A DNA stretch of 64,000 nucleotides from Ecdyonurus torrentis. Its lineage: Eukaryota > Arthropoda > Insecta > Ephemeroptera > Heptageniidae. The position numbers were made by a program, and so were the translations under genes. Below the pieces are notes generated by a model. That model searched no databases and was not told the origin of the DNA. It saw only the letters and a list, made by a program, of their open reading frames with translations. Below are positions 60,367-64,000 of the stretch, one piece after another (within the stretch, counting starts at the first letter, position 1; every line of letters begins with the position of its first letter). The DNA is taken from NCBI GenBank assembly GCA_949318235.1, contig OX439133.1, positions 27,344,877-27,408,876 on the forward strand. The letters run 5' to 3'.

Positions 60367-63300
60367 AATTAACAATAAATATTGTAGTTATTAATATCGT
60401 ACTAATAATTAAAATTGTAAACAATAACAAAAAATAATTTATTAATTTAAATTCAAAAGTAATTGTTGTTAAGCTGTGATTGTGATTTAAAATATGTAAT
60501 AATATTAAAACATAGAAAGTAACAAAAGTAAGTAAAGGTGTAATGAAAGATTTGTCAATCAATCCTAAATATTTGCTAGTTTTTTCTATCTCCAATGTCA
60601 AGTGTTAAATGTCTGGATATGAAAATTAAAAAGAGTCATCAAAATATTTATCTCTTATCCGTTACCTATAACCTGAATTTTGTATTTAATAGCTAGCTTG
60701 TGTTTCGTTATTATCATCTTAATATTTCGTATATCCATATATTATAACAAACCACTGGCAAAACATGTTAAAAATTGTATTTTTTTTATAAATTAGACTG
60801 TCTAATTGATTGATTATGTTATTGATTGTTTGAATAAATTGATCATTTAGTTATTTAGTTACTGATTTATTGATTAATTTTTAAGACTTCATAAAGATCA
60901 TATTTATGTTGTTAAAATAAAGTAATCGTCAAAGAAATCAACATAGTAATTGTATAAGGCAGCCAGACATTCTTCTACACGTAAAATAAATAATACTAAA
61001 GACAAAGAAATGCAATAGGTAGGCATATAACATAGAACACAGGTATTAATATAATACAATAATACCTAATGGAGGTGCACTATGCAACAATAAAGTGTGA
61101 CATCTACTATTTGTTATAAAAGAAATAAATTTACTAAATTGACACAGCATAAACGACTTTAACAATAATGTGCCTTGAAAATATTTATTTGTTTTGATGA
61201 ACGTTAAATTTTATTGACAAATATTAAATTATTTAAAAAAAAAAGCAAATACTAGCACAAGTATGTGTATTTGCTAATAATATTTAATATTAAATTTTAA
61301 TGTTTAAGTTGTAATTTGTGAAAGATAAATAAAATATAAAAACGTTAAAAATAATTTTAGAAGATTAAATATTAGGTTTAGGGCTATTTTGTTATCATAA
61401 TAAATGTGTGCAAGTTGTAATCTTGTAAATATCTAAATATAACAATTATGCCTATTAACAAAATGAAGAATATTTTAGACAAATAAATTAAAAAACAATT
61501 AAGAAGAACTATAAATGCGTAATAATTAATTTATTTTAAAACAAGTAGTTACTTACTGATGTTAATTAATTAATATCAAAACATCATAAACAAAATATTT
61601 CTTTCGCAAACAAGCAAATATATTTCTCCGAGTAAAATAAAGTTTACACATGTAACTGCCAGAGTTAAGAACATGCATTATACAATTTACTTAACATATC
61701 AGCTTTAAAATAGCATCGCAAAGCAAGGTTATTTTATTATTATTATTATTTTTTAATACGGTACGATAACAGGTATTTTTATTCTGTGTAACTTTTTAAA
61801 TACAGTCCAAATTAAATCATGCGTGTAAATTTAAAATATTTCATTTGAATTGATTGATCTTCATGACTCTATATATCATGTGAAAAGACTTTCTGGCATG
61901 TTTTTGTTAATTAAAAACTAATTTTCTAAATAAGAAAAGAAACTACACTTTTTTCGTCTTTAAAATTACCCCAATAAATTAAGTAAATAAACAACCAAAG
62001 AAAAATTTTAGAATGGTCAAAACGAAAATTTTTAACGACATTTTTAATAAACAATTATCAGTATCACCATTTCTGAAAATTAGAAAAATATATTTATTTA
62101 ACTTATTGTAATAATGCAAGTATTTTAAATGTGTAATCAAGTGATAACATATATTTAGATCTCAATTCCAAAATAATAAAATAATTCACAAATGTTAAGC
62201 TGTACAGTACTGAAGCTATTTTTAAATAATTGCCTTCCTATACTTACCAGAGCTATGTTTTGCATAAGTGTCACGTCAAAAGTTTTTTTGTCTTCTAGGC
62301 AAGTAGTGTAGATGTAATGAAAGTTATTGCTTAAAATTTGTCCTTTTATACTCAAATTATCAACTGCAAAAATCTCTCTCCGTCATGTATGCACGTGCTA
62401 AGTTTCTCCAGCCCCTTTTTTTATTCAAATTACATGTTCAACTTTTGATCTCTATATCCTTGTTTTTGAGGGTTTTTTAATCACTTTATGTAACTTTGAC
62501 GTAAGTGGTTTTTTATAAGATTTAATTACTATCTGTATTTCATCATCTTGTGTCGTAAAAGTAACCTTAGCTCTAAACTTGTTAAAAAAAATAATAAAAA
62601 TAAAAAAACTATCGAAGGTTAGCTTATGTTATATAATATATATAATATAATATGTTACTGGGATTTATTTACAGTTTTGAGTCATTTGTGTTAATGTTGA
62701 AACTACTAGAAAAGCATAACTTACGTAACTTATGCTGCATTTATGTCATTAGCATTATGCTGTACAACATATTTTCTGGTATGATGATTATGAAGTATAT
62801 AGACACGATGCACATTCTTGCGCTTTGTCGCCATGTTTGTGGTGCCTAATGCATTGTTCAACACAGGGAAAACATCAATTTTCCTAATTTTTGACATGAA
62901 TAAAAGTTTATTTTAAGTGTATAATTTATTTATCTGATCTCTTTTAATATATAAGAACCTAGAAATAAGACTCAGATTGAGGTTTGAAGTTTAGTTTGCT
63001 ATTAAAAATATAAACTTTTTCCTAAGCTGGTCTGTGAATTTCTGACCACTATAATGGCAGCTCATATATACACATGAGTGCAATTATAGCATAGATTATC
63101 CTGTATATTAAAACAATTATGCTGATAATAAGGTATCATAATTAATATGTAGTTATATATTTACGTCCATGTTAGAAGTAAACATATGTTTACTGACCCA
63201 GGCAGTTGAGTGTAACAAAATTTTACATCAAGTCTTGGCCTTGTCACACATTGTTGTGTATAAATATGTACACAAGGCAATATACACTTTAACAAGAAAA

Positions 63301-64000
63301 CTCAAGAGAAAAATACATAAATAATTATTTTATATATAAAAAGAGAGACTTAAATACAAATATGAAAATGCTTAACGGAAAATAAAGTATACTTAAATTA
63401 AGCAAAAAGCTAGTATTAAATTGCTGTGTTTTGCAATAGAGACAGTTTTAACTGAGAATTAGTAGCGCGGTATGCTAGACCCACTCCTACCTGCGCGCAT
63501 ACCTGTCAGCCAGGAAAAATAGACTCAGGTGAGGTGGGCCTGCAAACTCACCCCTGGTATATTTGAGTTAGCACTAATTTACTAAATTTTAGAATTTGAC
63601 CGAAAAATGGCGTACATGAGTTTTTTTTAATAATATTATGCAATAATTTAATTATTATTTAATATAAAAATTAAACGTTGGTAATAATTTAAAATATTCA
63701 ATGAAATGAAAAATTCCGCGGTGGATGTTCTTAGTTTATTATAATTGTATGAAATGTACTTTCATATAGATTACATAATTATAAATCATATCATAATTTG
63801 TTAGTAGCGGGGGACAGAGGACCATTTTTTTTCAATGCGTCGATCGGGTTTGGCTACCATAGAACATATCGATGAATATATCAAATATGATATACTATTG
63901 TGTTACTACATGACGACTCATTTTGAACCTTATTTGAGTGTACGAATACTTCATTTTTATTTTTTTTATGTAAAATCGTCACTTATAAATTTATTTGCAT
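60367..64000. other. AT-rich region to the window end, no gene seen
   Basis: No exon with plausible coding and splice sites was found. It contains a dispersed repeat copy at about 61040-61100 (partner in the lectin intron) and members of the atgctgtacaaca family at about 62722-62850 and, weaker, 63060-63160. A G/C-richer patch at about 63465-63560 (cccactcctacctgcgcgca, ggtgaggtgggcctgc) has no recognised identity. Confidence 0.5.

Overview
The window is AT-rich animal nuclear DNA, and most of it is non-coding. The evidence for a metazoan is direct: a nicotinic acetylcholine receptor (nAChR) alpha-type gene split by GT-AG introns, a secreted two-exon C-type lectin, and a Polinton/Maverick-type element, all set in dense inverted-repeat transposons and microsatellites. 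A lophotrochozoan, probably a mollusc and perhaps a gastropod, fits best because of the receptor and lectin types. That assignment is an inference; no species-specific marker is visible.

Layout. 1-4.8 kb: part of a Polinton, with an integrase on + running off the left edge, tail to tail with a broken protein-primed family B DNA polymerase on -. 5.3-6.9 kb: tandem and simple repeats. 6.9-13.7 kb and 18.3-24.8 kb: two collinear copies of a non-coding block of about 6.5 kb. They differ by discrete insertions and so act as empty/filled-site controls for each other. 13.7-18.3 kb, between the copies: a 77-bp satellite, a 1,975-bp transposon with iterated 33-bp terminal repeats and an AATG target duplication, a TTAA-flanked MITE and a possible orphan exon. 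24.8-39.2 kb: AT-rich DNA with many palindromes, MITEs and minisatellites and two weak exon candidates.

39.2-43.1 kb: the 3' part of the nAChR gene on +. It has the loop C/TM1 exon, the TM2 exon, an intracellular-loop exon and the TM4/stop exon. I cannot find a TM3 exon. The interval where it should lie holds an intact hAT-like insertion with an 8-bp target duplication. The gene is followed by two 5S rRNA-like fragments and a 1.55-kb (CTCA)n array. 46-52 kb: repeats, palindromic MITEs and a 5'-truncated LINE on -. 52.5-55.5 kb: a complete-looking lectin gene on -, with a signal-peptide exon, a 2-kb intron, and an exon for a coiled coil made of five 14-residue repeats plus a C-type lectin domain. 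56.0-59.2 kb: a 3.17-kb fold-back transposon, almost entirely palindromic, made of mirrored arrays of a 309-bp unit and flanked by TA. 59.2-64 kb: two more inverted-repeat elements, then AT-rich DNA without recognisable genes.

Only the receptor and the lectin look like host genes. The rest is mobile-element or satellite DNA, much of it non-autonomous. Its termini and target duplications can be read directly, so several distinct transposition mechanisms (TTAA, TA, 8-bp and 4-bp target sites) can be inferred without any encoded transposase.
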